Assembly (NCBI GenBank): GCA_003864495.1
Contig: PEDN01001373.1
Location: 161,709 to 225,708 of the forward strand
Source of the DNA: Nemopilema nomurai
Taxonomy: Eukaryota; Cnidaria; Scyphozoa; Rhizostomeae; Rhizostomatidae
DNA: 64,000 bases
Reading direction: 5' to 3'
Both the position numbers and the translations under genes were made by a program. The notes beneath the pieces were generated by a model. That model worked only from the letters and a program-made list of their open reading frames with translations. It did not search any database and was not told where the DNA came from. Positions 28,031-40,109 of the stretch are shown one piece after another. Position 1 is the first letter of the stretch, and every line of letters starts with the position of its first letter.

Positions 28031-28641
28031 GTTTCTTTTCTTTTTTTTATAATGAGTAGCCGTCGTGCTGTGGCAGATATGGCAGCAAATGTTATTTTAT
28101 TTCATTGCTGCTATTGAAAGTAATCATTAACATAAGTTTTAAACCATTTTTGGTTTTTCTATTTCCTTTTAACTTTGCTCCTTTATCTTGTACATTTCCC
28201 TACTGAACATGCGCATCAATTTGACCCACATGCACAGCGTCAAAGTACTTGTAATGCCAACAAAGGACAACCTGAACTTTGATCAACTCGGGTCATTGTT
28301 GTTTGGCTTAATCGGAAACGCTACCCTCTTTGTGTTGTGCTTATAATAGCCAATTGTCCAATAGCTTTTTGCATGTTAATACATTGAATCATCTACCAGT
28401 AGCCCATATTCTTGTTACATTTCTATGAGACTTTTTAGACTTTTTTTAAGACAAATATGTCAATTTTGGCTTTTTTAAATGCTGTTTGGATTTGGAAAAA
28501 TAGGTTGGCTTTTTTCATGTCCAAGAAAACAATTTATATTCTCAATTTTCCTATTTCCATAACTTGGGGAAACGGCTTTCAAGAGCGCTCAGAAATTTGA
28601 GCAGCCGAGAAAAAAGAAATGGCAACTTAGTGGAATGGTCA
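28031..28641. other. No gene seen
   Basis: AT-rich DNA between the exon-like segments and the Pao/BEL element; no supported feature on either strand. Confidence 0.4.
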
Positions 28642-28646
28642 CTACG

Positions 28647-28966
28647 TGTTTGGAAGACCGTCCGCGACTTTTGATCCTTAAGCCCGAAGGCTAAAAACTA
28701 ACTAACTAACTACGAATACGAACCTAATTTATACTATTAACGACGTAAACAACTTTAAAATATTGTCACTAGTTTGATTGTCCATTACGCAAGGGATTAA
28801 CAAATACTGTCCTCTAAAAACACATTAACACTCTCTACTAACCAACCATTGTCCAATTTAACGCAAAACAACTTGCTCAAACAACTATTGTGTCCAGACG
28901 CGTAAAAGTTATTGTTCCAATCAACAATTACAAGAATGAACGTATCACATGTCTGTCTTCTGAACA
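28647..28966 (-). repeat. Pao/BEL 3' LTR (element orientation)
   Basis: 320 bases, apparently identical to 34936-35255. It contains a CTAA tandem run (AACTAACTAACTAACTA). The purine-rich tract lies immediately outside at 28967-28983 (GGAGGGGGAGAA on minus). Confidence 0.95.
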
Positions 28967-28983
28967 TTCTCCCCCTCCTTGAC
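28967..28983 (-). promoter_or_regulatory. Polypurine tract of the Pao/BEL element
   Basis: On the minus strand the sequence AAGGAGGGGGAGAA directly abuts the 3' LTR, the position of the plus-strand primer in LTR elements. Confidence 0.8.
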
Positions 28984-29078
28984 AGCTATGCATGTCAACT
29001 GAAAATCCTTCATCTTGTGATATCTGCAACGTCACATCAAGAAAAATACATCCATTAACAAATGCCACCAGCAACCAT

Positions 29079-32000
29079 TCAACAATGCTCCAAAAGGCAT
29101 AATTTTGTCACTGGTCTCTGCAATAGCTTTTTTCCCAGTTGTACTTGTGCCACTCTCACTTTTCCATCTTTTCCAGGAAATACTTGGGTGACTTTTGCAA
29201 GGGGCCAATGAGCTCTGGGGCTATCAGGCGATATAACAATAACAATATCCCCTACCTTCAAATTTTTCTTCTCTTTGTGCCATTTTGTCGTTGGATTTAG
29301 TCCTGGTAGCCATTCTTTCAACCAACGTTGCCAGAAGTGCTTCACCAGTTCTTGAACACGTCGCCATCGTTTCCTTGGACTGAACGTTGTCTGGTCTACC
29401 GTTTCTGGTGCAAATCTGCCTCCCATTTGGCCATGGAGAAAGTGATTCGGGGTCAAAGGTACATCATCATCCACATTTGCTGTCTGGTATGTCAGCGGTC
29501 TTGAATTCAGCAACGATTCTGCTCCTGTGATGGCAGTCATCAACTCTTCATCGGACACATTTGCATCTGTCAGGATTCCTTTCAACGCACGTTTTGCTGC
29601 CTTGATCATAATTTCATGAGCTCCTCCAAAATGTGGTGACAAAGGAGGATTGAAATGCCATTTGATACCACGATTTGCAGCACTCTGGATGATTCGATTC
29701 TGGTCCAATCTTTTAACGAGCTCCTGTAGCTCCTTGTCAGCTGCTACGAAATTGCCACCATTGTCAGAAACAACTTCTTCAGGCTTCCCACGACGACTCA
29801 CCATTCGATAAAAGGCATTCAAGAATGAATCAGTATCCAGGGCAAATGCCATTTCCAAGTGTACTGCTCTGGTAGCTAGGCATGTGAAAAGACAAAGATA
29901 TCGTTTTTCTCTTCGCTTACCTCTCCCTTGCATGGTGATGAATGGTCCTCCATAATCTACAGCTACTCTTTCAAAGGCTCGCAATGACATTGCCAATCTA
30001 ATGCTTGGTAGGGGTGCCATGATCTGACTGCATGCCCTCGCCTTTCGTCTTTTGCACCAGTTGCATTCGTTTTCCCATTCTCTTATCTCTTCTCTTGCTG
30101 AAATTATCCAAAAACGACTCGAAATAGCAGCCAATGTCTGATTTGTGCCACCTGCATGATGATCCTTTTCATGATAGAATTTCACGATCAGCTTTGTAAC
30201 CCAGTTCTTCCTTGGTAGAATAATAGGATATTTTGCATCGTATGGCAGGAAGTCAGCATACCTCAATCTTCCATTACACCGTAGAAGTCCATCTTCATCG
30301 ATTCGTGGCTGTAACACAATCAATTTGCTGTCACTCTTCATTTGCTTTCCTTTCAACAGTTGCTGGTATTCGGTTGCAAATGCATTTTGCTGCACGTCTC
30401 GAATGATATGAATTTCTGCATCTTTGATCTCTTCATATGTCAATTCTCCATTAATTCTTTCTTTTTTTGCTGTTCGACAGTTGTCCAAGAAACGGCAAAC
30501 CCATGCTACAAGTCTTGTAAGTCGAAGCCAGCTTGAAAAATGAGAAGGATCCAAATACCAAGAATTCTCCTTACCCGCTTTCATCAGTTTACTTGGTTCC
30601 ACTTGTTCACCAGTCGTAGATTTCTTTTTGCTAACTGCATCAGCAAACAATGATTGTTTCTCTTCATGATTTTCTGTTACGGACTTCATCTTTGAACGAC
30701 CAGACTTCTTCTGCTCCGATACTGCTTCCATTGACATCTCAAATTGATTATTAGGCCATTCATCCTCAGCCATTTCCAAGAATTCTGGTCCTTTCCACCA
30801 TTGCTCACTGTTTGCCAACGCAGATGCTACCATCTCTCTTGTCAAGTGATCAGCAGGATTATCCTTCGTGGGAACATATCTCCATTGCTCAGGGTTTGTC
30901 ATGTTTTGAATCTCACCAACACGATTTGCAACAAATGGCTTGAAACATCTGCTATGTCCTCTGATCCACCAAAGTGTGTTCATGCTGTCACACCAGAATT
31001 TGACTTGCTTCACTGACACTTGCATTGCATTCGCTACCGATACCGCCAATCGAAGTCCTGTGACTGCTCCCATTAGTTCCATCCTTGGAATGCTCATAGC
31101 TGCCAGTGGTGCAACACGTGACTTTGCTGCGACAATATTAGTAGTAGCTGCATGATCAACGTAGACATACCTTGCATAAATAACAGCTCCATAAGCTTCT
31201 TCTGATGCATCACTGAAAACGTGTAATTGCATTGATTGAACATCTTTATGCTTGCCAGTGTGAAGACATCTTGGCACTGAAAGATTTGACAACTCGTGAA
31301 GTTCACTGTACCAACTCTGAATCTTTGACTTGACTTCGCCATCGAGCTCATCATCCCAATCGAAGCCTTGTCGCCAGATTTCCTGCATTACCACTTTTGC
31401 TCTAACGATGAATGGTGCCAAGAAACCAAGAGGGTCAAACAATGATGCAATGGTTCTCAGAAACGATCTCTTTGTGATGATTTGATTTTCTTCAGGTGGG
31501 CTTGAGTGAAAACTGAAAATATCCTCCTTTGCTCGCCAAAGTATTCCAAGGGTCTTTACAGTTGGAAGCTCTCCATTGTCCAAATCAATTTCAGATGCTC
31601 TGTCTTCTACTGGGATTACAGAGAGAACTTCTGGAGAATTAGAGAGCCACTTTCTTGCATGCATGCCTGCCTTGTTCCATAGAGCTGCAAGCTGATGATA
31701 CAGTTGGATTCCCTTTTCGTCATCTTGTACTGAATCAATGCTGTCATCCATGTAGGTTGACTTGAGTGCAGTTTCTGAAGCCATCGGATATTCTGATCTG
31801 TACAACTGAGCATGCTTTTGAATCACAAACTGTGCTTGAAACGGTGAACTTGTTATACCAAACACCACTCGGCTGAATTCATACTCCTCTGGATCTCTGT
31901 CCTGGTCACATCTTCTCCAAAGAAATCGATGATACACACGGTCAGCTTCTGGAATCTGAATCCTCAAATACATCTCAGCAATGTCACAGACAACAGCGAC

Positions 32001-33345
32001 GGGATGACATCTAAAGCGTAGCAAAACATCAAACAATTCTCGTTGCAGCTTCGGGCCTGAATGTATCATGTCATTCAAGGATGTCCCTTCATACTTTGCT
32101 GAAGCATCAAAGACGATTCTGATCTTGGTGGTCGCTTTGTTGGGTTTCAATATAGCAAAATGAGGAAGATACCACTTGCTGTCAGGTTGCTTCTCAGAGA
32201 CTGGAACCTTTCGTATGTATCCTTTGTCCAAATATTGATCAATGACTTCATCGTATGCCTTCATCACATCTGGGTTCTTGAGCAAACGTTTCTCGGTGTT
32301 CTGAAGTCTTTTCATTGCCATTTTGTGATTGTTCACCATTCTATAACTATCTTCTTTCCATGGTACTCCAACTTCATATCGACCATCAATGAACCTGAAA
32401 GAATTCTCAGCTTTTTCCAATGCAGCCTTCTCATCAGGACTCACCACTGTTGTCTGGGTGAACGTTCCAGCTGAGTCGATATCCCAAAACTTCTTCATTG
32501 TTGAGTTGATTTCATCGACATCAGATCTGCTTGTAGTAAACAAAGTCGTCTTGCTGAAATGGGTATCAGGGATCTTCTTGCCTTCTGGACATCCTACGCA
32601 TGTCCACCCCAATGGCGTTCGTCTGGCAATGGGCTCTCCTTCTTGTCCCCTGACTTCTTCGTAAGAATAGTGCATGTCAAGGTAGTCAATACCAATCAGC
32701 AAATCCACGATAGGTCTCAAACCGGTGTCTGGAAAATCAATGTGCTTCAAATGAGGCCATTTGTCTGCTAGATGTGACCATTGGATGACCTTCATGTTTC
32801 CAGTTACTCTCTTTGCAGTAAGTGCTTTTACTCTGATGTCAACATCACCACTTACACTTTCAAGTCCAAACTCGACAGGCATGGTTTGAAAAGACTTGCA
32901 ATCTCCATTCAAAACATTGACCTTTATTGTTTCAAAGGTACCATTGAGACCCAGTTCTGCTGCAACATCTTCATTCACATACGTTTGAGTGCTGGCATCA
33001 TCAAGAAGTGCGTTCAATTTCAATCTTCGACAGCCATTTTTCAAAACAACCGGAATGGTTCTCAATGCTGTTGCTCCTTTGACATCTGATTTTGAGCACA
33101 CCATCGTTGTTTGTGTTGCAAAATTCCTCTGCAAACGCTCCCCCTCCGTGACTGACGATGACAACTGTTGCTGACTGCTACTGCTGACTGATTGCTGATT
33201 GAAGGCTTCTGGTGTCCTTGTTTCATTGCTGTTTTGCTTTCCAGTGATCCTGTTACCCATGCTATGCAGCAACTTGTTGTGTGTTTCCTGACATCCACGA
33301 ATACCACACACTCTACTTCGAGTACATTTACTACATGTGGTCATC
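29079..33345 (-). CDS. pol: Pao/BEL Pol polyprotein
   Basis: An open frame of 1476 codons from 33509, but the first 55 codons lie over the gag frame and are not protein-like; the real Pol reading starts near 33345 inside the zinc-knuckle region (TCSKCTRSRVCGIRGC). Order: aspartic protease (ALLDDASTQTYV, about residue 170), reverse transcriptase with FDASAKYEGTSLND and YMDD (31744-31755, about residue 585), RNase H (VFSDASEEAYGAVIY, about 765), zinc-binding and integrase DDE (VAVDYGGPF about 1180, VVSDNGGNF about 1251, HFGGAHE about 1295), and the Pao-specific C-terminal domain (RKRWRRVQELVKHFWQRWLK). No stop interrupts it. It is +1 relative to gag. Confidence 0.95.
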
Positions 33346-34881
33346 ACCAAGGCACCGAAAACACAATTTGAAATGCTTTGCCACATTCCATCGCTGTCGA
33401 ATGTCCATGTTTCGAAAAGCATCACATGCCCATACACCATGTCTACCATTGCACACTTTGCACAGTCGCTGCTTACCGTATTTCCCACCAGTGACACCTG
33501 ATCTACCAACTTGAAAACGATTCACTTGTGTTAATTCTTCAGTAGCACCAAAGAATGTGGTTTTCTTCTCTCCTGCTAAGTTTCTTGATCTACTGTTTCT
33601 TCTTTCGCTTGATACACCATGCACTGTCTCTCTTGCAACTGTGTAGAATTCAGACTCTTGAATCACCCACATCTTCAGTGTTTCAACGCATTCTCTTCTT
33701 CGATTCTCAAAGATCCATCGATTGTACTGCGTCAGCAGTGTTTCTGGAAGTTTCTTCAGTAGCTTGATGTAGAGAGATCCATTTCCCAATTCATCGTGAC
33801 GTCCACTCTCCAGTAGATTCACCACCAGAACATCAAGTAGATCTGCAAACTTCTCTATGTCTTTTGAACATCCATCTCTCACTGGTTTGAAATTATCCAT
33901 GTCCTCCAAGTGAATTGCGATTTCCCTCCTCTTGCCACCAAATTTTCGCTCTAACCTGTCCTTTGCAGCTTCATATGCAGCTCCAGAAAAGCCAAGATTC
34001 TCGATCGCTTCCAGTGCAACGCCAGATAGATATTGCCTCAACTGCAGCAGCTTGTATTCAGGAGTCGCAGGAGCTCTGTCAATGCAAGCCAGAAATGCAG
34101 CTTTCCAGTTCTCATACTTTCGCTTGTCACCAGAGAAAACGGGAATCGCAACACGCTGCAGCTGTCGCCACATGTCCTGACCAAGTGACTCTTCGTGTGA
34201 ATATCGCTCAGATCGTCTGTGATCACCACCAAATCTGACTGACTGTTGCAGTTGCTGTGAATGTTCCTCCGGGGTCATTGGAAACTGACTTCTTTTCGCG
34301 CCAACACCGACATTGGTTGACTTGTGCTGAAGCTCTTGTCGCTCAGAATTGTTGTGAAATTGAGAAGAATCAAATTTCGCTTCCTGAAATGGCAAATAAG
34401 TCTCTTGATTAAATCTAGGTGCTCCCAGGCTTACCTTTCGATCCTCTCGTGGGTTGTAAGATCCCGCTGTCTTACTTGATTCTGAATCTCTTCGTTCATC
34501 CAGATACTCCTGTACTCTGTTGTGGGTCTCTTCGAATTCTTGCACCAATTGCTCCATTTCCTGAGTAACTTTTTGTCTTGCTGTTCCGTTCTTCTGCCAT
34601 TGATAGTGCTCTGACAGTGCGATCATGATCTTCAGTGCCCTTTCTTGTGTGCTGTCCAATTTCGTTTGCCCATCTCGAACCTGATGTCTGTTTGGTAGAT
34701 CCATTTCTTCCACCAGTTCCAACAACTGCTTTCTTGCACGTGTGAACGCCGACTTTGCTTTTGCTTTTTCTTGCTTCAAGCTTTCCAATTTTTCTTCCAA
34801 ATCTTCCACGTCTTCCCCTCTTCCGATTCCATCTTCTGTCCTTCCTTCTTCACCTGCGTTTGAAGTCATGCTTCTCGTCAA
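33331..34881 (-). CDS. gag: Pao/BEL Gag protein
   Basis: 516 codons, ATG 34881. N-terminal coiled-coil region (DLEEKLESLKQEKAKAKSAF), a mid DUF1759-type capsid region (IPVFSGDKRKYENWKAAFLA, LSGVALEAIENLGF, KDRLERKFG) at about residues 245-400, and a C-terminal zinc-knuckle part (CKVCNGRHGVWAC, CFRCLGDDH). It ends at a TAG inside the second knuckle while the next ligands lie in the +1 frame of Pol. In most Pao/BEL elements gag and pol are one frame, so this junction is either a programmed shift or a small mutation. Confidence 0.9.
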   Translation of the reverse strand: MTRSMTSNAGEEGRTEDGIGRGEDVEDLEEKLESLKQEKAKAKSAFTRARKQLLELVEEMDLPNRHQVRDGQTKLDSTQERALKIMIALSEHYQWQKNGTARQKVTQEMEQLVQEFEETHNRVQEYLDERRDSESSKTAGSYNPREDRKVSLGAPRFNQETYLPFQEAKFDSSQFHNNSERQELQHKSTNVGVGAKRSQFPMTPEEHSQQLQQSVRFGGDHRRSERYSHEESLGQDMWRQLQRVAIPVFSGDKRKYENWKAAFLACIDRAPATPEYKLLQLRQYLSGVALEAIENLGFSGAAYEAAKDRLERKFGGKRREIAIHLEDMDNFKPVRDGCSKDIEKFADLLDVLVVNLLESGRHDELGNGSLYIKLLKKLPETLLTQYNRWIFENRRRECVETLKMWVIQESEFYTVARETVHGVSSERRNSRSRNLAGEKKTTFFGATEELTQVNRFQVGRSGVTGGKYGKQRLCKVCNGRHGVWACDAFRNMDIRQRWNVAKHFKLCFRCLGDDHM

Positions 34882-34917
34882 TTGGCCTTCCTCTGTCCAA
34901 GTTTGTCCACGGCAAAA

Positions 34918-34933
34918 CTACCCTCTGCTACCA
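34918..34933 (-). promoter_or_regulatory. Primer-binding site, initiator tRNA-Met-like
   Basis: Two bases inside the 5' LTR the minus strand reads TGGTAGCAGAGGGTAG. Its first 12 bases match the complement of the 3' end of eukaryotic initiator tRNA-Met (known to end CCTCTGCTACCA). Confidence 0.75.
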
Positions 34934-34935
34934 AA

Positions 34936-35255
34936 TGTTTGGAAGACCGTCCGCGACTTTTGATCCTTAAGCCCGAAGGCTAAAAACTAACTAACTAACT
35001 ACGAATACGAACCTAATTTATACTATTAACGACGTAAACAACTTTAAAATATTGTCACTAGTTTGATTGTCCATTACGCAAGGGATTAACAAATACTGTC
35101 CTCTAAAAACACATTAACACTCTCTACTAACCAACCATTGTCCAATTTAACGCAAAACAACTTGCTCAAACAACTATTGTGTCCAGACGCGTAAAAGTTA
35201 TTGTTCCAATCAACAATTACAAGAATGAACGTATCACATGTCTGTCTTCTGAACA
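34936..35255 (-). repeat. Pao/BEL 5' LTR (element orientation)
   Basis: 320 bases, apparently identical to 28647-28966. Followed by the second CTACG target copy at 35256-35260. Confidence 0.95.
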
Positions 35256-35260
35256 CTACG

Positions 35261-36618
35261 ACACTAGAAGAAAATATAGTAAGAGAATGTGGTTGCGATG
35301 CTCTTTCTCGCATTGAACTCAATTCCTTACTTAATATTCCAACCCTCGACTTTGTCACACTATCCGCAGCTCAACAGCAAGATCCTGTGTTCCAAAATGT
35401 CCAGTGTAACACTTCTCTTCAACTGAAAAAGCTTCCTTTACCTGCAGATTCTGGAACCATCATCTGTGATGTATCAACCGGCACATCTCGCCCATATGTT
35501 CCTGTCTGTTATCGCCGACTTGTGTTCAATCACCTCCATTCGCTTGCACATCCCGGTATTCGTGCAACACAGCGCCTTGTCAGACAACATTACATCTGGC
35601 CTAGTATTAACAAAGAGATTCGCAATTGGACTCGTTCCTGTATTCCGTGTCAACAGGCCAAAGTCACCCGTCACACGTTTGCACCAGTTGGGACTTTTCC
35701 TCCTACTGACACTCGTTTCGATCACATACACATCGAACTTGTTGGCCCTCTACCACTATCAAATGGCTGTAAATATCTTCTTACTTGTATTGACCGCTAC
35801 ACTCTTCATCGCTACACAATTTCAGATGCCACTGCAGTAACGGTCGCTCTAGCTTTTGTTTCACGCTGGATCGCAGTTTTCGGCGTGCCCTCAACGATCA
35901 CAACGGATAGAGGAGCACAGTTTGAATCGGCACTGTTCCGTTCCCTTACCACGTTACTTGAAATCAAACATATTCACACAACTTCTTATCACCCTTCTGC
36001 CAATGGCATGGTTGAGCGTTTCCATCGACAGCTTAAAGCTTCAATAAAAGCTCGACCGGATTCCACGAGATGGACCGAAATTCTCCCGCTCATTCTTCTC
36101 GGTCTTCGTACAACCGTTAAAGCCGACCTCGGTTGTTGCCCTGCCCAACTAGTGTATGGTTCCAGATTTCGTCTTCCAGGTCAATTTATATCGCCGACAT
36201 TCGATGCAACAGTCCTCGAAGCTTCTGTTTTTGTTGATCATCTACAGAGTTTTATGCAACAACTCAAACCGACGCCTCCCCGTCATCCCGAAGCTTAAAC
36301 ACACATACCAGCAAATCTGCCGTCTTGTACGCATGTGTTTGTTCGCCATGATGCTGTCAGAAAGCCGTTTCAACCTCCGTATGATGGCCCTTTCAAGGTT
36401 CTTAAGCGCTCTGACAAACATTTCGTCGTAGATGTAAATGGCAAACAACAAACAATCAGCATAGACCGGTTGAAAGTCCCGTATACCGACGCAGATCTCC
36501 AACGCCCATCGAACCATTGTTCAACAAGGACCGAGCCAGAAGCGAACCAAATACCTGGAACTTCGCCGAAAACACGTTCTGGGAGACAGGCTCATTTTCC
36601 CGACAGATATGGACATGC
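35261..36618 (+). pseudogene. Ty3/gypsy integrase region (5'-truncated Pol), one stop
   Basis: Begins with the end of RNase H (CDALSRIELNS, about 35296) and continues through the HHCC zinc-binding domain (HLHSLAHPGIRATQRLVRQH, CIPCQQAK) and the DDE core: LTCIDRYT (about 35785), TTDRGAQFES (about 35900) and NGMVERFHRQLK (about 36003-36040). A C-terminal SH3/chromo-like part follows (PYDGPFKVLKR, about 36375). One TAA at 36296-36298 interrupts an otherwise continuous frame; the final stop is near 36618. Gag, protease and RT are not present on the left flank, so the remnant is 5'-truncated. Confidence 0.9.
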
Positions 36619-36680
36619 CTGAACATTTGTACATACGTATTATTAACTTCATTAACTGTTTCTCTCGTACTTGCCTTCTA

Positions 36681-36863
36681 GGGGGGAGGTACTGTAGTGA
36701 ATTTATCTTAGCCTTTTGTTTAGATCGTTCTGCTCCCATTGTGCTATTTATGTTATGCTTCGCTGTTAATATATACTGCTGTATTGAATTGGGTTAATTA
36801 GCTGGTTTCAATTTTTTGGTAAACACGACGTTCGTCTCTTACTTGCCTATTACTCGCTCTACA
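36681..36863 (+). repeat. Polypurine tract and probable 3' LTR of the Ty3/gypsy remnant
   Basis: AGGGGGGAGG at about 36680-36689 is followed by TGTAGTGAATTT starting at 36693, a typical PPT-LTR junction. A plausible LTR end is CTACA at 36863, which is inverted relative to the TGTAG start and gives a 171-bp LTR. No second LTR is in the window to confirm it. Confidence 0.6.
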
Positions 36864-37284
36864 ACAATTCGTCCTCAAGAATTATATTGTATAAACAACA
36901 CAGGTTGTTAAACATTTTTGTAACGACTGATACGATTTGACCATTCAACAATAGCACAGAAGGTCACCATTTTTAACTTTGAAACCGTCTCTTCCTTCAA
37001 AAGAACCTAGGCTACACACCAACAAAGCGATTTATGCACTGTCAGAGCAAGGTACTTACGAGAGCTTTAAAAAAAGCTTTTCCCAACATTGAAGTGCACA
37101 AGATAACAAACATAAACTTGAATCTTTCTTCGATTTTGAAAACTACAGTGAGTTGCACAGTGAACAGAAACGATAACAATTGACTAAACAGATGCGTTGC
37201 TAAGAATCAGTTGTGACCCATCATGGCCGAGATGGATTTGTCACGTGTCTAATGGGATTAATCTATAGCCCTGGAATATAATGC

Positions 37285-39329
37285 ACTAGTGATCAGACAA
37301 AGAGGCAGAAATGGGTGAAATCCGTTCAAAGACATCCAAAAGATTTTGTGGATCTGTCAAAAAATCTGTGAATCTGTGCTCGGCACACTTTGAAGAATCC
37401 TGTTATGCCCGCTTGCAGACAAAGACCTTGCCTGGTGCTGAAGCAAAAGATTTGCCAGTTTACTTTTTTTCGATACATGGCTCTGTCCCAACAAGAGACA
37501 CTAGCTTCCCCGTTGAAAAAATCGGGAAGGAACTGATAGATTCTAGAGAGAAGAGAAGGGTGAGTGTTTAGACTGGCTTAATCAGACTTCAAGGCCCTCC
37601 TTAACATTTTCAGTCCAATTCATTATTTATATTCGACCAGTTTAAAATGGACCTTGCATACTTTTTTAACTATAAACTTCCTGTATTTCAAATTGTTTAG
37701 ATCTTGCGAGATGTGAGGAAGTTTGGGGGTAAACCAAGCAAAATGACTTCCTCGACCAGTACTGAATTGGAAGTTGAACATATTGAAATGGAATCGATTA
37801 TTAAACCACACGACCAAGAGAGGACTGAACATGTGTTGCAAGCACCAACTCCAAAAAGAGCTAGTGTCGTAGATGCCCTGAACTCTTCAAATGAGGTGTT
37901 ACAACTGGCTACCAATTTTGAAGAAAAATGCAGAGCAAAACTTTCTGAATGCAAGAACTTGCAGAGAAAGGTAAAGAGGTTGAATGACAGACTCATTAAA
38001 GTCAAGAATGTAAGATCTCGACAGATTGTAACAGATACCAAATTTGTAAATGATGTAAAGAGCAGACAAGTTCTTTGGAGGCATTTCATGCCGTACTTAA
38101 CTTTTGGCAGCCAAAAATGTACTGCTTTTCTTGGATGGGAGCTAGATGGAGGTATTTGGATTAAACTTGACTTACATTTGTTGCAATCACATTACAAGCA
38201 ACCCTGTGCAAAGAAATTAAATGACCACTGTAAAACCAATTTTGACCTCCCTTGATATCCTTCATTTAGAACTTTGGCCTTTGGAACTTAGGCTTTTAAT
38301 AACAGTTTTATTTAAAGTATTTCTTAGCAGGTGTGATATTGAAGTGATAAGCTGATTAGCAAGAGTCATGTAAGCAGAAATTGTGAATTTAGTATCAAGT
38401 TCAATGCAGTTTTTATGCAAAAAATACAGGCTCTGGTATGCAGGATTACATATTTGCATGCGATCTTCCTCAAGATAAGCCTTGCCAATCATTTGCTGTT
38501 TTCATCTGCCAAGTTTGTGTTGATCTAGACATCTGATGTATATCCATATATTCTTAATATATAGACAGAAGGCTGTATTTCCTTGAATTAAATATGTTTT
38601 TCTTGGATAGGCAAATACTGGGAATGCCTTCATTTTAATGAAAATGTTCATTGCGAAGTCAAGTTAGGCAAAAATGGGGAAGAACTGACATGAGTTTGGT
38701 GGCCAAAATTCAAGGCAGGTGAAGAGGTTGTAAAGAAGTTCACTGTTCCACCAACATATGATAGGTATTTTCTACCATCCATTTGGCTTGGGGCTGAGTA
38801 AAAATCCCCATAGCTATAACCTATCGGACATGGAATCTTTGGATTGAAAATTAATGAATTTGTTTTTAAACTAATGAAATTGAATTGGTAAAAATTTTGG
38901 TTGTCAAAGCGTAAGGGGTAAAGAGAAATTAACAATAAATATTTCATAAAGAAATACTGTACTTCAGTTTTATGACATGTTACTTTGTCTTCCACAGAGT
39001 ATGTCAATAGAATAAAATATATCTTATTTAACTGCTCATTGAATGAGCTGGAAGAAGTCTTTTTAAAAGAAAATTAAAAAGCTCCCGAGTCTTTGACATC
39101 TCAATTGGCAAAAAAAGGGGGCAGAGATGATGCCATATTTATGCAAAAGGAAAGGCTTTATCATGCTGAAACACAGCTTTTTGCCAGCCTTGAAAGTCAA
39201 ACTGCGATACAAGCAGGCTTGAATGCTGAGCTTGAAAAAGCAAATCAAAACGAAAGGCTCCATGCTGCAGGAAGTGTTGGCAGCCAAACGGACACAAGTC
39301 CTGCACTGCAAAATAATTTAATCTTTTAA
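37285..39329 (+). pseudogene. THAP/Kolobok-like transposase gene, internally deleted
   Basis: Exon-like pieces: about 37285-37559 (THAP domain half: QKWVKSVQRHPKDF in one frame and VNLCSAHFEESCY in the next; GTGAGT donor), about 37701-38255 after a TTGTTTAG acceptor (coiled coil CRAKLSECKNLQRKVKRLND), about 38611-38762 (LHFNENVHCEVKLGKNGEEL, FKAGEEVVKKFTVPPTYD) and about 38998-39329 (EYVNRIKYILFNCSLNELEE, ending LQNNLIF stop). The catalytic Asp/Asp/Glu segments seen in the 42085-46774 gene are missing, and stops and a frameshift occur. Likely a non-autonomous, decayed copy of the same family. The family name is inferred from motif order. Confidence 0.6.
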
Positions 39330-40100
39330 AACCATATCAGCAGATAATTTGGTTTCATTTTCCAAAGTGATTTTAATCCTTGATTTTTATGTTTGAGTAG
39401 ATACCCACAAGTAAGAACGCATTTTTGAGTAGATACCCTTTGCTAATTGATTTAGGCTTGCACTTTTTTGAAAAAATGAAAGTGTTAATAACCAGCAGAA
39501 CCACTGTTAATATATATTGGCCATAATCTATTATTATTACCAATATTTATCTTGAAAAACGCATTCTAGCCAGTTGTAAACTACATAATTATGTTATTGC
39601 AGTGTAATTGAACTGAACTAAAAAGGTGTGATAAATGCTTGAAACAACGAGTTTCACTGGTCCAACTTGGACCTTGAAGTGTATATATATATATATCTAT
39701 TTTAAGGGCATTTCTTGTTGGTGGGTAGCTTATTTACAAGGTCATGTTAGTCTCTTTCCAAAGCATTTGAATATCCAACTGCTTGGTGTGTATCAAATTG
39801 AGACTGTATGTGGTTGTAAGCTGGTAACACAGCCATCTGATGAACCATCTGTATGCCACTGCACTTTAGTTTTTTAAAGTGTATATGAAGCTAAATTCAC
39901 TTTATAACCAAATCGATAGTTTTTTGTATGCTGATTTCATTTTTCATATTGAAAATACAATATTCCCTTTCAATTTAAAACTGTGGGGGCAAGAAGTGGC
40001 TATCTGCCCCTTTCAAAACTGGGCATTGAGAGGCTTGGTACCGAGAGACTTATGACGTAGAGTCCGGAAGAATTTGTCTCGCAACGTTAGATTTTCTTTG
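39330..40100. other. No gene seen
   Basis: AT-rich spacer with a short (AT)n run near 39680. An upstream exon of the P2X7-ballast-like gene may lie near its right end but cannot be placed. Confidence 0.4.
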
Positions 40101-40109
40101 TGTTTCCAC

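Larger units (their letters stand above)
28642..35260 (-). mobile_element. Complete Pao/BEL LTR retrotransposon with CTACG target duplication
   Basis: 320-bp LTRs at 28647-28966 and 34936-35255 look identical by eye; each starts TGTT... and ends ...AACA. CTACG flanks both outer edges (28642-28646 and 35256-35260), a 5-bp target duplication as expected. Coding is on minus. The identity implies a very recent insertion or recent gene conversion. It landed beside or in an older Ty3/gypsy remnant that continues at 35261. Confidence 0.95.

Noticed and set aside
33346..33509. First 55 codons of the long Pol frame as real protein
   Set aside because: They overlap the gag zinc-knuckle coding in another frame and have no Pol-like features; Pol reading starts near 33345.
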